NCBI RefSeq assembly: GCF_044762855.1
Contig: NZ_JBIWFB010000003.1
Location: forward strand, 62,001 to 126,000
DNA length: 64,000 nucleotides
Reading direction: 5' to 3'
From: Psychrobacillus sp044762855
GTDB lineage: Bacteria > Bacillota > Bacilli > Bacillales_A > Planococcaceae
The notes under the pieces are model-generated. The model had not been told where the DNA came from. It saw nothing but the letters and a program-made list of their open reading frames with translations, and ran no database searches. The translations under genes were made by a program, and so were the position numbers. Of the stretch, positions 27,801-34,695 are shown one piece after another; position 1 is the stretch's first letter, and every line of letters starts with the position of its first letter.

Positions 27801-27917
27801 GTAATTGGTGGGTTAGCGATGGCAACCTTACTAACGTTGATTGTCATCCCTTGTATCTATGAATTGCTTTATTTTAAAAAGTCCAAGAAACAGCGGATGA
27901 GTCAAACAGCTGAATGA
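24900..27917 (+). CDS. RND-family efflux permease (SwrC/AcrB-like)
   Basis: A 1005-residue proton-driven exporter with the duplicated RND layout: membrane segment 1 near residues 12-30, an extracytoplasmic loop, segments 2-6, then the same again from residue 500. Helix 4 carries the paired aspartates of the proton relay in GRLVDDSIVVIEN. It opens FTKWAFGNKAAITVL and has PMEFLPSADNPQ. No adaptor or outer channel gene is nearby, as expected for a Gram-positive; SwrC of B. subtilis exports surfactin. The substrate here is unknown. Monocistronic with its own terminator. Confidence 0.92.
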   Translation: MSTFTKWAFGNKAAITVLTVLILVIGVVSYFRLPMEFLPSADNPQVTIISMGQGADSKTMESEVTTPIERAVTGLNGKTSVFSKTGDGFSQVDLFFEAGYDMKQAKQDVMDAMNNVALPAYVSKPIISQLNTSMIPIVNIAVTFDDGLTAENIDFARNELRALYQDIKGVSNVDIYGTTDSIISVKINDEKLAEHQLPLQAVLGVLNGQNTSIAVGEKLIDGKTSNIKVIGDVTSIEKLKGLTVAPDVTLGDIATIQETTDANFMSRFNGKDSLDISITKDSQSNAVTISKEIEKVTKKINDKYEQQESVIYVSSSDLVENSVHTMIKEVLLGALFATIVIMLFLRNIRTTFITIVSIPLSLCFTLFLLSLSGVTLNILTLGGVAVAVGRLVDDSIVVIENIFRKMQTEKFSVQMIIDATKQVGVAITASTLTTVAVFLPMSLLNGGLQEFLLPFALTVTYSLLASLIVALTVVPLMSAGLLKNTKIPEHKPAVRFPKVVTWSLNHKWIVFVISIILFIGSIGTYFAIPKGAVDNSSADYVVATLSYPSDTPIDEIKDETIELESSILAMDEVQHVFSQVGSPAEAAQYGWVGSPTEASFSILLHDKKNTDFIVKEMEKKKDQYPDALLEVTAASFMMGGASATITIDVVGENLTDLEKTATTIKDKMETIDGVEKVTTNQDEKKTVHSLVVDPSKGNTEQIAGQLSVMLNKTPIGTINLNNQQKTVFLEPILDTKTPEDLKNIPVMTESGPVPVSTIATLKSEERSTSQFHKDGDAYLRVSASVDSTKLSEISSAINIEIFGDDKDNKGMDIPENVDVLIGGSSSQQAEDFTDLFLIMLVSIGIVFFIMVITFKSIKAPIAILCSLPLAAIGAILGILISGISVDITALLGALMLIGIVVTNAIVLLDRVKQNEQKMIIRDALVEATATRMRPIFMTALATICAMLPLLMKQSETGSLVSQSLAIVVIGGLAMATLLTLIVIPCIYELLYFKKSKKQRMSQTAE

Positions 27918-27943
27918 GAAGCATCTTCTTAATATGAACATTT

Positions 27944-27969
27944 AAAAACCAGACCTTTGTCTGGTTTTT
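27944..27969 (+). terminator. Intrinsic terminator after the RND gene
   Basis: An 11-bp perfect stem, AAAAACCAGAC (27944-27954) with 27959-27969, closes a 4-nt loop and ends in five T. It is 26 bp after the RND stop codon. Confidence 0.9.
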
Positions 27970-28175
27970 ATCTCTCTCTTTTTTGGGGAGAATATAATGT
28001 TATTTGTTTAGAATCTTTCATACACATCGTATTTTCCATTCTTTTTGTTACATACTAAAAAGGAACATGCTCAAAGATATGAATTGTCTTCAATTATTTA
28101 AGAGTTAAAAGATTAAGCCATTCCCATAAGGGTTTCAATAAAATAAACTTTATATTCCTTCGGAGGTGAAATAAG

Positions 28176-28379
28176 ATGACTGTTCTGACTATAAAAGAAT
28201 TGGCATTTATAGAAGATGAAATTCGTGCTGAGGTGATTATCGCAAAAACGATTAACTGGTGTGCAACGCAATGCAAAGACCAAGAGCTAAGAAATACACT
28301 TGAGGAGATGGCAGAAAAACACCAGTTAAAAATTGCCGAACTCTCCCAATACTTCAACCGAACAAACAACATCCAATAA
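28176..28379 (+). CDS. Small helical protein next to a CotF-type coat gene
   Basis: A 67-residue, mostly helical protein with two predicted helices (ELAFIEDEIRAEVIIAKTIN and LRNTLEEMAEKHQLKIAELS). It resembles the short partner proteins found before CotF-like coat proteins, which carry a ferritin-like helical pattern. GGAGGTGA at 28162-28169, seven bases before the ATG, gives a confident start. It is 19 bp upstream of the CotF-like gene and probably cotranscribed with it during sporulation. Confidence 0.65.
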   Translation: MTVLTIKELAFIEDEIRAEVIIAKTINWCATQCKDQELRNTLEEMAEKHQLKIAELSQYFNRTNNIQ

Positions 28380-28398
28380 CAGCAAAAGGTGGATTCAT

Positions 28399-28686
28399 AT
28401 GCCAAATAATATCGGAGAACGCGGTTTAACAGACCGAGAAATACTCCAGCTTTGTTTAGAACTGGAGAAGGGACGTTGTCGAAGCATCAGCAATACTCTA
28501 TTAGAGACCACCCATCAACAACTACGGGAAATTTATAAGCAATGTTTTGAAAATGCGAACTCGAACCATTATCGACTCTTTGAGATAATGGGCAATAAAG
28601 GCTGGTATAAGACCGAGCTTGCATCTATAGAACAGATTGGCAAAGTACAAGAACTTATGCAAAACAACCTGCATCCTGACGATTAA
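28399..28686 (+). CDS. CotF-like spore coat protein
   Basis: A 95-residue protein matching the C-terminal domain of CotF/YraF-type coat proteins: LTDREILQLCLELEKGRC, TTHQQLREIYKQCFENA and MGNKGWYKTELA in order. The ATG at 28399 follows AAGGTGG; the frame continues upstream to 28333 but only overlaps the previous gene. Expected location is the spore coat. The sequence itself gives no enzymatic function. Confidence 0.78.
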   Translation: MPNNIGERGLTDREILQLCLELEKGRCRSISNTLLETTHQQLREIYKQCFENANSNHYRLFEIMGNKGWYKTELASIEQIGKVQELMQNNLHPDD

Positions 28687-28700
28687 TAATTTAAATATTT

Positions 28701-29051
28701 TTAATTCATAAATAAAAAAACACGTTTGCCTTCTACTTGTGGAAAATGGTTTGTGTAGTCTATCCATTCTACTTTTTGGCATCTAGCCTGTATTTTTTCA
28801 TGAAGCTCTCCATCTATTTCTTCCATCCATTTTACAACCTGATCGTACGGCAAGTTAAAGCGGGAGACCGCCAAGTGAAAAGGTGAATGCTTGAGCAAAA
28901 GCTGACAAAATTCATCTACGGTCCCTGCCTTTTCGGCTAAACGATCTTCTGTGTTTACAATAAATTGATAAAATTCTCTTTTGTCATCTGGAAGCTTTGC
29001 TACTTCACTTCGTAACAAAAACTCCATAAGCCGCTCATTCAACTTACTCAC
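28701..29051 (-). CDS. Conserved hypothetical protein
   Basis: A protein of about 116 residues that I do not recognise. It is charged, soluble and mainly helical, with no signal peptide or membrane segment; a WMEEIDGELHEKIQARCQKVEWIDYT region near the C-terminus is its most distinctive part. The GTG at 29051 lies nine bases after GAAAGAAGG and is preferred over the TTG at 29072. It is 46 bp downstream of rpsN on the same strand and could share the Zur-controlled transcript. Confidence 0.6.
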   Translation of the reverse strand: MSKLNERLMEFLLRSEVAKLPDDKREFYQFIVNTEDRLAEKAGTVDEFCQLLLKHSPFHLAVSRFNLPYDQVVKWMEEIDGELHEKIQARCQKVEWIDYTNHFPQVEGKRVFLFMN

Positions 29052-29097
29052 GTTTCTTATCCTTCTTTCCAAGTCCTATAATCAGGAGCTAAGCTAT

Positions 29098-29367
29098 TCA
29101 CCAACTCGATTTTTTTACACCTGGCAATTGCCCTTTATGTGCTAATTCTCGGAAAGCGATTCTGGACATATTGAATTTACGCATATACCCTCTTGGTCTT
29201 CCAGTTACTTCACAACGATTTTTCAAACGTGTAGGAGATGAGTTTTTAGGCAGCTTGCTGAGCGCTGCATAGTCCCCTTTTCCCTTTAATTCCTTACGAA
29301 GTTCTGCATATAGGATGACTAATTCCCGCTGTTTTTTGTCTTTGACTACTTTCGATTTTTTTGCCAT
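29098..29367 (-). CDS. rpsN: Ribosomal protein S14, zinc-independent paralogue
   Basis: An 89-residue S14 of the longer, C- type. It has one Cys (NRCEVTGRPRGYMRKFNMSR) instead of the two CxxC pairs of the zinc-ribbon S14. The family ending FRELAHKGQLPGVKKSSW is intact. In Bacillus subtilis such a paralogue (YhzA) replaces the zinc-binding S14 when zinc is scarce. It lies 27 bp downstream of rpmG and behind the same Zur box. Confidence 0.95.
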   Translation of the reverse strand: MAKKSKVVKDKKQRELVILYAELRKELKGKGDYAALSKLPKNSSPTRLKNRCEVTGRPRGYMRKFNMSRIAFRELAHKGQLPGVKKSSW

Positions 29368-29394
29368 TATAATGCCTCCTGTAATGTCTAATTT

Positions 29395-29544
29395 TTACTT
29401 TGTTTCTCTGTGAAGCGTTACTTTGCGTAGACGTGGGCAATATTTCTTTAGTTCAATACGTTCTGGGTTGGTACGTTTGTTCTTCGTTGTAATATAATTG
29501 CGATCACCAGTCTCTGTACAAGCCAATGTTATATTTACTCTCAT
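29395..29544 (-). CDS. rpmG: Ribosomal protein L33, zinc-independent paralogue
   Basis: A 49-residue L33 read from the sequence (too short for many gene finders). It starts MRVNITLACTETGDRNY and ends RKVTLHRETK. The first metal pair is reduced to CTET and the second to CPRL, so the zinc-binding CxxC pairs are lost; this is the C- form. GAGGAGGAGC lies just upstream of the ATG at 29544. It is the first gene of a short operon with rpsN and starts 52 bp after the Zur box. Confidence 0.93.
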   Translation of the reverse strand: MRVNITLACTETGDRNYITTKNKRTNPERIELKKYCPRLRKVTLHRETK

Positions 29545-29595
29545 GTTTGCTCCTCCTCATAAAGATCTTTCATAACAAAAAAATACCACCAACTC

Positions 29596-29616
29596 AAATA
29601 GTAATCATTACGATTT
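29596..29616 (-). promoter_or_regulatory. Zur box controlling rpmG-rpsN
   Basis: A 21-bp near-perfect palindrome: left half AAATAGTAAT, central C, right half ATTACGATTT. It differs from the B. subtilis Zur operator at one base of the left half. It ends 52 bp upstream of the rpmG start. Together with the zinc-free S14 and L33 paralogues, it predicts derepression under zinc starvation. Confidence 0.88.
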
Positions 29617-29752
29617 GTTAGATATATTGAATTAAATCATATTAATATAAAAAAGTAAAGGATTTTTTAACACCTATACTTATAGCCCACTACCATTCTT
29701 TTGCGATTACATAATTTATGCATGAGAATCAATAAAAGAAGGAGGCATGAAA

Positions 29753-30226
29753 ATGGTAAATGGTGATGACAACTTGCCAACAGAGAAAAACGATTACTTT
29801 GTTGAAAAAGCTAGTTTTAGCGATAAACCATTTTGGAATTTAGTACAGCAAATGGATTCTTTTTTCACTCAATTTTTTAGTCACTTAGATACGCATCTGC
29901 TCCCTAATTCCTTGCAAATGAACACATATGAAACTGAATCAGAAGTGATCGTGGAAGTGGCATTGCCGGGTTGCAAACGTAATCAGATTCAATTAGAAAT
30001 TATCGGCAACCGGTTAAGAATTCAGATTGAGGACTCTCTTCAAGAGGAAATAAAATATGAAACGCATACTGGTAGAAGACAATTTTACTCACGAAGAGAG
30101 CATATTGTTTCCCTTCCATTTATAATTCCCGAAAAAGAAGCACTAACTACTTTTCACAAGGAAGTATTAAGAATAACTATTCCGAAGAAGGATACGCAGA
30201 GAAGATTCCTTACAATAAGTGAATAA
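29753..30226 (+). CDS. Small heat shock protein (Hsp20/alpha-crystallin family)
   Basis: A holdase chaperone of about 157 residues. The alpha-crystallin domain spans roughly residues 50-145, with the core VEVALPGCKRNQIQLEI and the strand-forming LPFIIPEKEALTTFHKEVLRI. A C-terminal ITIPK supplies the I-x-I/V oligomerisation motif. AAGGAGG at 29738-29744 favours the ATG at 29753 over the one at 29747. It is monocistronic with a strong terminator. Confidence 0.88.
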   Translation: MVNGDDNLPTEKNDYFVEKASFSDKPFWNLVQQMDSFFTQFFSHLDTHLLPNSLQMNTYETESEVIVEVALPGCKRNQIQLEIIGNRLRIQIEDSLQEEIKYETHTGRRQFYSRREHIVSLPFIIPEKEALTTFHKEVLRITIPKKDTQRRFLTISE

Positions 30227-30269
30227 AAAAACTACCATCACCGACTGTACCTGGTGATGGTAGTTTTTT
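30225..30269 (+). terminator. Intrinsic terminator after hsp20
   Basis: AAAAAACTACCATCACC (from about 30226 to 30242) pairs with 30253-30269 around a 10-nt loop and ends in six T. It begins at the hsp20 stop codon. Confidence 0.9.
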
Positions 30270-30311
30270 GGCTTTATAAATAAACGTTCAATAGCAATCG
30301 TTTTAAATATA

Positions 30312-30340
30312 TTGATAGGAACACAAATATGTGGTAAATT
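30312..30340 (+). promoter_or_regulatory. Possible promoter of helD
   Basis: TTGATA (30312-30317), a 17-bp spacer, then TAAATT (30335-30340). Transcription from here would enter the hairpin at 30354 before reaching helD. The -10 box matches the consensus at only four of six positions. Confidence 0.4.
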
Positions 30341-30353
30341 AATATAGATAAAC

Positions 30354-30408
30354 ACTTGATGTATAACAACTCATAATTTCCCTATTATCATTATACATCA
30401 AGTTTTTT
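30354..30408 (+). terminator. Terminator-like hairpin in the helD leader
   Basis: ACTTGATGTATA (30354-30365) is perfectly complementary to 30392-30403, with a 26-nt loop, and is followed at once by six T. It sits between the likely promoter and the ribosome binding site (AAAGGAG, 30434-30440). That placement suggests transcription attenuation of helD rather than the end of an upstream gene, since hsp20 already has its own terminator. Confidence 0.55.
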
Positions 30409-30448
30409 ATTCAGTCAACTACTATTTCATTTTAAAGGAGTGCTTGGT

Positions 30449-32782
30449 ATGGCTACAGAATTTCAGCAGGAGCAAGAACGCTTAAACAGCGTAATGGAAA
30501 CAATTACGGAACAAATCAGCAAGCTGGAAGGCGAAACTACTCGGCGCCGTGATGAAGTTGTTGCTTTTCGAAAAAACTTTTGGGATGACGTTAAAGTAAA
30601 CACAGATACGTTCGATGATTACTTGGAGACGATTATCAGTTTGCGACAACAGGCTCAAAATCTTTCCATAACACAAAGCACTCATAAACAAGCCTTTAAT
30701 CAGTTATCTGCACTGCGTCGTATGCAGGAGGTACCTTATTTCGGTCGGATCGATTTCACTGAAGAAGGAACATCAAATGCAGAACGTATTTATATCGGTG
30801 TCTCTACACTTAGAGATGCTAGCGAGGAGAATTTCCTAATCTACGACTGGCGAGCGCCAATTTCAAGTGTCTACTACGATTCCTCGCCTGGTCTTGCGAA
30901 ATACAACACACCCGAAGGAATTATCCAAGGTATGTTGGAACAAAAATGGCAATATATCATTCATAAAGGCATTATTGAATCGATGTTTGATACTAGCCTT
31001 ACAATTGGAGACGAAATTTTACAGCAAGTTCTTGGGAAAGGTACAGACAAACATTTACACAGTATAGTAGCCACCATTCAACAAGAACAAAACCGTATTA
31101 TCCGACATGATCATAAGCGTTTACTCATCGTGTCAGGTGCTGCTGGTAGCGGCAAAACATCTGCAGCAATGCAAAGGATTGCTTATTTGCTGTACAAATA
31201 TCGGGAAAACTTAAGAGCCGATCAAATTATTTTATTTTCTCCTAATGCAATGTTTAACAGCTACGTATCTACTGTATTGCCTGAGCTCGGAGAAGAAAAT
31301 ATGCAGCAGGTCACATTCCAAGATTATTTGGACCATCGACTAAGCGACACATTTCAAGTCGAGAATAGCTATGAACAATTGGAATATGTCCTGACTGCAT
31401 CGGACACCCCAACTTACCATACGAGAACTGCAAGCATTCGATTCAAGGCATCCCCTCTCTATTTCGAGGTCATTAAAGCTTATAGGGAATCTCTAGAATT
31501 ATCCGGCATGATATTCAAAGGAATTAAATTTAGAGGAAAATCAATCGTTACAGCTGAACAAATTACAAAAAAGTTTTATAGTTACGACACCTCACTTCGC
31601 TTTTATAATAGGATTGAGAACTTAGTGGAATGGCTAAACAAGAAAATGGCTGAAATAGAGACGGACGCACTAAATGAATCATGGGTACAAGAAGAAATTG
31701 AGCTACTTAGCAACGAAGATTACCAAAAGGCTCGTACCCTGATACAAAAACAACAAGGTTTTACAGAAGACATGCTTGAAAATTATGATAGCGAAACCGA
31801 AGCACTTGCCCGCTTAATTGTTCGTAAAAGGTTAAAATCCTTACGTAAACATATTCAATCGCTTCATTTTATCCATATGAAGGGAATTTACAAGCAGCTT
31901 TTCACAGATCCAACACAGATCAATATTTGGCTAGAGGGAAAAACACCTGAGAACTGGGAGGATATTTGTGGACTGTCAGTGAAAATGCTGGATGAAGGCA
32001 AACTCTATTACGAAGATGCTACCCCGTTTTTATTGTTAAAAGAGTTAATTCAAGGATTTCAGATGAATAGCTCAATCAAACATGTAATTGTAGACGAAGC
32101 CCAAGATTATTCACCTTTTCAATTTGAGTTTTTAAAACGCTTATTTCCTGCTGCAAAAATGACCGTACTTGGCGACTTTAACCAAGCTATATTCGCACAT
32201 GCAAGTGAAACTGGTGATTTCCACACGCTCACAGATTTATATGGGCCGGATGAAACAGATACAATCACTTTGACCCGTAGCTATAGATCCACCAAACCAA
32301 TCGTCGAATTCACCCGTCAACTCGTACCTAACGGTGAAAGTATTACTGCTTTTGAACGCGACGGAGAACCTCCAGTGTTAACACAAGTGGTAGACCATGC
32401 TGAGTTACATCGCTCCATCGCTTCCAAAATTGAAGACCTTAGGAATCAGCAATATAATACGATTGCAATCATATGCAAATCTGCTGCAGAGAGCAATATC
32501 GCATACGAAGCACTGAACAATGTGGATGATCTTAAGCTCATAAAGAAAGGCTCCACTGAATACGAGCAAGGCGTGGTCGTCATCCCTGCCTATTTGGCAA
32601 AAGGCATAGAGTTTGACGCAGTCCTTATTTATAATGCATCAGCAAAATTATACTGTGATGAAAGTGTTCGCAGATTGTTCTACACTGCTTGCACTAGAGC
32701 TATGCATTACTTGCAATTATATAGCGTAGGTGAACCGAGCCCTTTTTTACGCAATATTAACCAGGAATTTCTGCTTCACTAA
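30449..32782 (+). CDS. helD: RNA polymerase recycling ATPase HelD
   Basis: A 777-residue superfamily 1 helicase-like protein that removes stalled RNA polymerase from DNA in Gram-positive bacteria. It has the N-terminal coiled-coil arm (to about residue 75), Walker A SGAAGSGKTSA near 229-237, the DEAQDYS Walker B near 548 and the C-terminal UvrD-like AKGIEFDAVLIY. ATG 30449 lies eight bases after AAAGGAG; an upstream in-frame GTG at 30440 overlaps that site. Its leader carries a terminator-like hairpin, so expression may depend on readthrough. Confidence 0.92.
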   Translation: MATEFQQEQERLNSVMETITEQISKLEGETTRRRDEVVAFRKNFWDDVKVNTDTFDDYLETIISLRQQAQNLSITQSTHKQAFNQLSALRRMQEVPYFGRIDFTEEGTSNAERIYIGVSTLRDASEENFLIYDWRAPISSVYYDSSPGLAKYNTPEGIIQGMLEQKWQYIIHKGIIESMFDTSLTIGDEILQQVLGKGTDKHLHSIVATIQQEQNRIIRHDHKRLLIVSGAAGSGKTSAAMQRIAYLLYKYRENLRADQIILFSPNAMFNSYVSTVLPELGEENMQQVTFQDYLDHRLSDTFQVENSYEQLEYVLTASDTPTYHTRTASIRFKASPLYFEVIKAYRESLELSGMIFKGIKFRGKSIVTAEQITKKFYSYDTSLRFYNRIENLVEWLNKKMAEIETDALNESWVQEEIELLSNEDYQKARTLIQKQQGFTEDMLENYDSETEALARLIVRKRLKSLRKHIQSLHFIHMKGIYKQLFTDPTQINIWLEGKTPENWEDICGLSVKMLDEGKLYYEDATPFLLLKELIQGFQMNSSIKHVIVDEAQDYSPFQFEFLKRLFPAAKMTVLGDFNQAIFAHASETGDFHTLTDLYGPDETDTITLTRSYRSTKPIVEFTRQLVPNGESITAFERDGEPPVLTQVVDHAELHRSIASKIEDLRNQQYNTIAIICKSAAESNIAYEALNNVDDLKLIKKGSTEYEQGVVVIPAYLAKGIEFDAVLIYNASAKLYCDESVRRLFYTACTRAMHYLQLYSVGEPSPFLRNINQEFLLH

Positions 32783-32795
32783 TAGCATTCAAATG

Positions 32796-32832
32796 AAAAC
32801 AGACCTCAGCTCAATGCTTTGGTCTGTTTTTT
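32796..32832 (+). terminator. Intrinsic terminator after helD
   Basis: AAAACAGACC (32796-32805) pairs with GGTCTGTTTT (32821-32830) and ends in six T. It is 14 bp after the helD stop codon. Confidence 0.88.
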
Positions 32833-32868
32833 GGCGAATGGCCTATTAACTTCAAGTAATCCATACAT

Positions 32869-33078
32869 TCATCGAGACGGTCTAGCTTCTTGACAGCTCG
32901 AACATTTTCTCTGATTACTACCTTTAAATTTTGTAAAAGTTTTTTCAAATTCATTTCCACACGAACATTTAAACAGTAGTTTTTGCGAGAATCCTGTATA
33001 TTCTTTTGATAATAATTCACTCTCTGAATTTTTTGCTACATAATCTCTGATTTGTTCAATCGTCCATTTTTTATTCAT
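32869..33078 (-). pseudogene. Zinc-ribbon protein remnant
   Basis: A 69-residue frame, MNKKWTIEQIRDYV..., with two cysteine pairs (FKCSCGNEF and KCSSCQ) about 20 residues apart. Such a helical plus zinc-ribbon module is usually the N-terminal end of larger HNH or phage-type proteins; here it stops soon after the second pair. AGAGGTG lies before the ATG at 33078. The frame at 32811-33020 overlapping it may hold more of a decayed downstream part. Probably a truncated gene; a real small zinc protein is possible. Confidence 0.45.
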
Positions 33079-33262
33079 ATTAGCACCTCTGATAGTTTTT
33101 CTATTCAATTAGACTTTCATCGTTCTAATCTATCTGAATTCCTATTGTACCATCACCTTCGAAAATCTGTTTATAACTGAAATATTCCTCAATTACTAAA
33201 CCTTCTACCAGTAGTAGAGGGTTCGCTTTTGCATATTATGTTCATTGGATAATTGGATATGA

Positions 33263-33298
33263 AAAAGAAGATCCACTACGAATAGCGGATCTTCTTTT
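33263..33298. terminator. Bidirectional terminator after the nucleoside transporter
   Basis: AAAAGAAGATCC (33263-33274) pairs with GGATCTTCTTTT (33287-33298), a perfect 12-bp stem with A/T tails on both sides. It lies just 3' of the stop of the minus-strand transporter gene. Confidence 0.88.
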
Positions 33299-33302
33299 CT
33301 AA

Positions 33303-34481
33303 TTATAGGATAAAGCTCACAATTATAGCGGATAATACGCTAACTAAAGTTGCTCCGTATAAAAGTTTCAAGCCGAATCGTGCTACCACGTTCCCTTGTT
33401 TTTCATGAAGACCTTTAACAGCACCTGCGATGATTCCAATGGAAGAGAAGTTTGCAAAGGAAACAAGGAACACAGAAATTATTCCGATAGAACGTTCACT
33501 TAAGCTTGACGCAACTTCATTTAGTGAGAGCATCGCTACAAACTCGTTTGTCACTAATTTGGTAGCCATAATACCTCCCGCTGTTACTGATTCTGCAACA
33601 GGAATCCCCATTAAAATCGCAAATGGAGCAAAAACAAATCCCATAATCTCTTGGAATGAGATACCAAATATCATATCAAATAAAGTATTTACGCCTGCCA
33701 TTAATGCAACGAATCCAATTAGCATCGCCGCAACTATGATTACAACTTTGAATCCATCTAAAATATACTCGCCCAACATTTCGAAGAAGCTTTGTTTTTC
33801 TGATTGCACGATAAGTAAGTCTTCTTCTTCGGTTACAGTATATGGATTGATGATGGAAGCAATGATGAATCCTCCAAATAAATTAATTACGATTGCCGTC
33901 ACGACATATCTCGGTTCAATCATCGTCATATAAGCACCGACAATAGACATCGATACAGTAGACATCGCTGATGCAGAAAGTGTGTATAGACGTTGAGGTG
34001 ACAATTGTCCAAGCTGTTTTTTCACAGTAATGAATACTTCAGATTGTCCAACAATAGCAGATGCTACTCCGTTATAAGATTCCAATTTCCCCATGCCATT
34101 TACTTTACTGATTGCCCAGCCAATCCATTTCATAATGAATGGAAGCACTTTAATATGCTGCAAGATTCCTATCAAAGCCGAAATGAATACAATTGGCATT
34201 AGAGCTGCTAAGAAGAAAGGAGCTTGTCCTTCGTTCGCAAGTCCACCAAATACAAAATTGATACCTTCATTAGCGAATTCAAGTAATTTTTCAAAGCCAG
34301 CTGCGATGCCCGAAATAAGGATTAACCCAACTTTTGTATTTAGTAATAAAAAAGTTAAAATTACTTGAAGAATAAGCATTTGGATAATTGGTCTGACTTT
34401 AATTTTTTTACGATTGTTACTTGCAATCCAGGCAAGACCTAGCACAACTATTAAGCCTACGATTGAGATTAAATAATTCAT
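33303..34481 (-). CDS. Concentrative nucleoside transporter (NupC family)
   Basis: A 392-residue CNT-family symporter with about ten membrane segments. The family signature GQSEVFITVK is near residue 147 and SMSTVSMSIVGAYM near 171; GIMATKLVTNEFVAML marks the second conserved part. It imports nucleosides with protons or sodium. The gene is alone and has a clear promoter and operator (34519-34575), so it is probably under a specific repressor. Purine versus pyrimidine preference cannot be told. Confidence 0.92.
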   Translation of the reverse strand: MNYLISIVGLIVVLGLAWIASNNRKKIKVRPIIQMLILQVILTFLLLNTKVGLILISGIAAGFEKLLEFANEGINFVFGGLANEGQAPFFLAALMPIVFISALIGILQHIKVLPFIMKWIGWAISKVNGMGKLESYNGVASAIVGQSEVFITVKKQLGQLSPQRLYTLSASAMSTVSMSIVGAYMTMIEPRYVVTAIVINLFGGFIIASIINPYTVTEEEDLLIVQSEKQSFFEMLGEYILDGFKVVIIVAAMLIGFVALMAGVNTLFDMIFGISFQEIMGFVFAPFAILMGIPVAESVTAGGIMATKLVTNEFVAMLSLNEVASSLSERSIGIISVFLVSFANFSSIGIIAGAVKGLHEKQGNVVARFGLKLLYGATLVSVLSAIIVSFIL

Positions 34482-34518
34482 TTAATTTAATGCCTCCACA
34501 AAGATGTAATATTAGAAG

Positions 34519-34540
34519 GTTGAACGTCTGACCATTCAAC
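34519..34540 (-). promoter_or_regulatory. Operator-like inverted repeat of the nucleoside transporter gene
   Basis: GTTGAA (34519-34524) and TTCAAC (34535-34540) flank a 10-nt centre, CGTCTGACCA, which is itself a partial dyad of the GTC...GAC kind seen in GntR-family operators. It begins 6 bp downstream of the -10 box on the minus strand, where a bound repressor would block initiation. Confidence 0.5.
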
Positions 34541-34546
34541 TTACTA

Positions 34547-34575
34547 AGTATACATTTATTCCTCATTTTGTCCAA
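34547..34575 (-). promoter_or_regulatory. Sigma-A-type promoter of the nucleoside transporter gene
   Basis: On the minus strand, -35 TTGGAC (34570-34575), a 17-bp spacer and -10 TATACT (34547-34552), each five of six consensus bases. The predicted start of transcription falls at the edge of the inverted repeat at 34519-34540, about 60 nt before the start codon. Confidence 0.7.
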
Positions 34576-34628
34576 ATACTATTTCTTAAATGTTACCCAT
34601 GTTGAAGCAAGATAAACCATAACACAAC

Positions 34629-34671
34629 GAAAAAGCCACAATCACCGAATGATTCTCGGTAATCGTGGCTT
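34629..34671 (-). terminator. Intrinsic terminator after sstT
   Basis: AAAGCCACAATCACCGA pairs with the segment ending at 34671 (two mismatches in 17), and a short T-run follows on the minus strand. It lies 25 bp beyond the sstT stop. Confidence 0.75.
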
Positions 34672-34695
34672 TCAAAATTTTTATTGAACTGGATT

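Noticed and set aside
27377..27847. 156-codon minus-strand frame within the RND gene
   Set aside because: Antisense shadow of a highly conserved transporter domain; no independent coding evidence.
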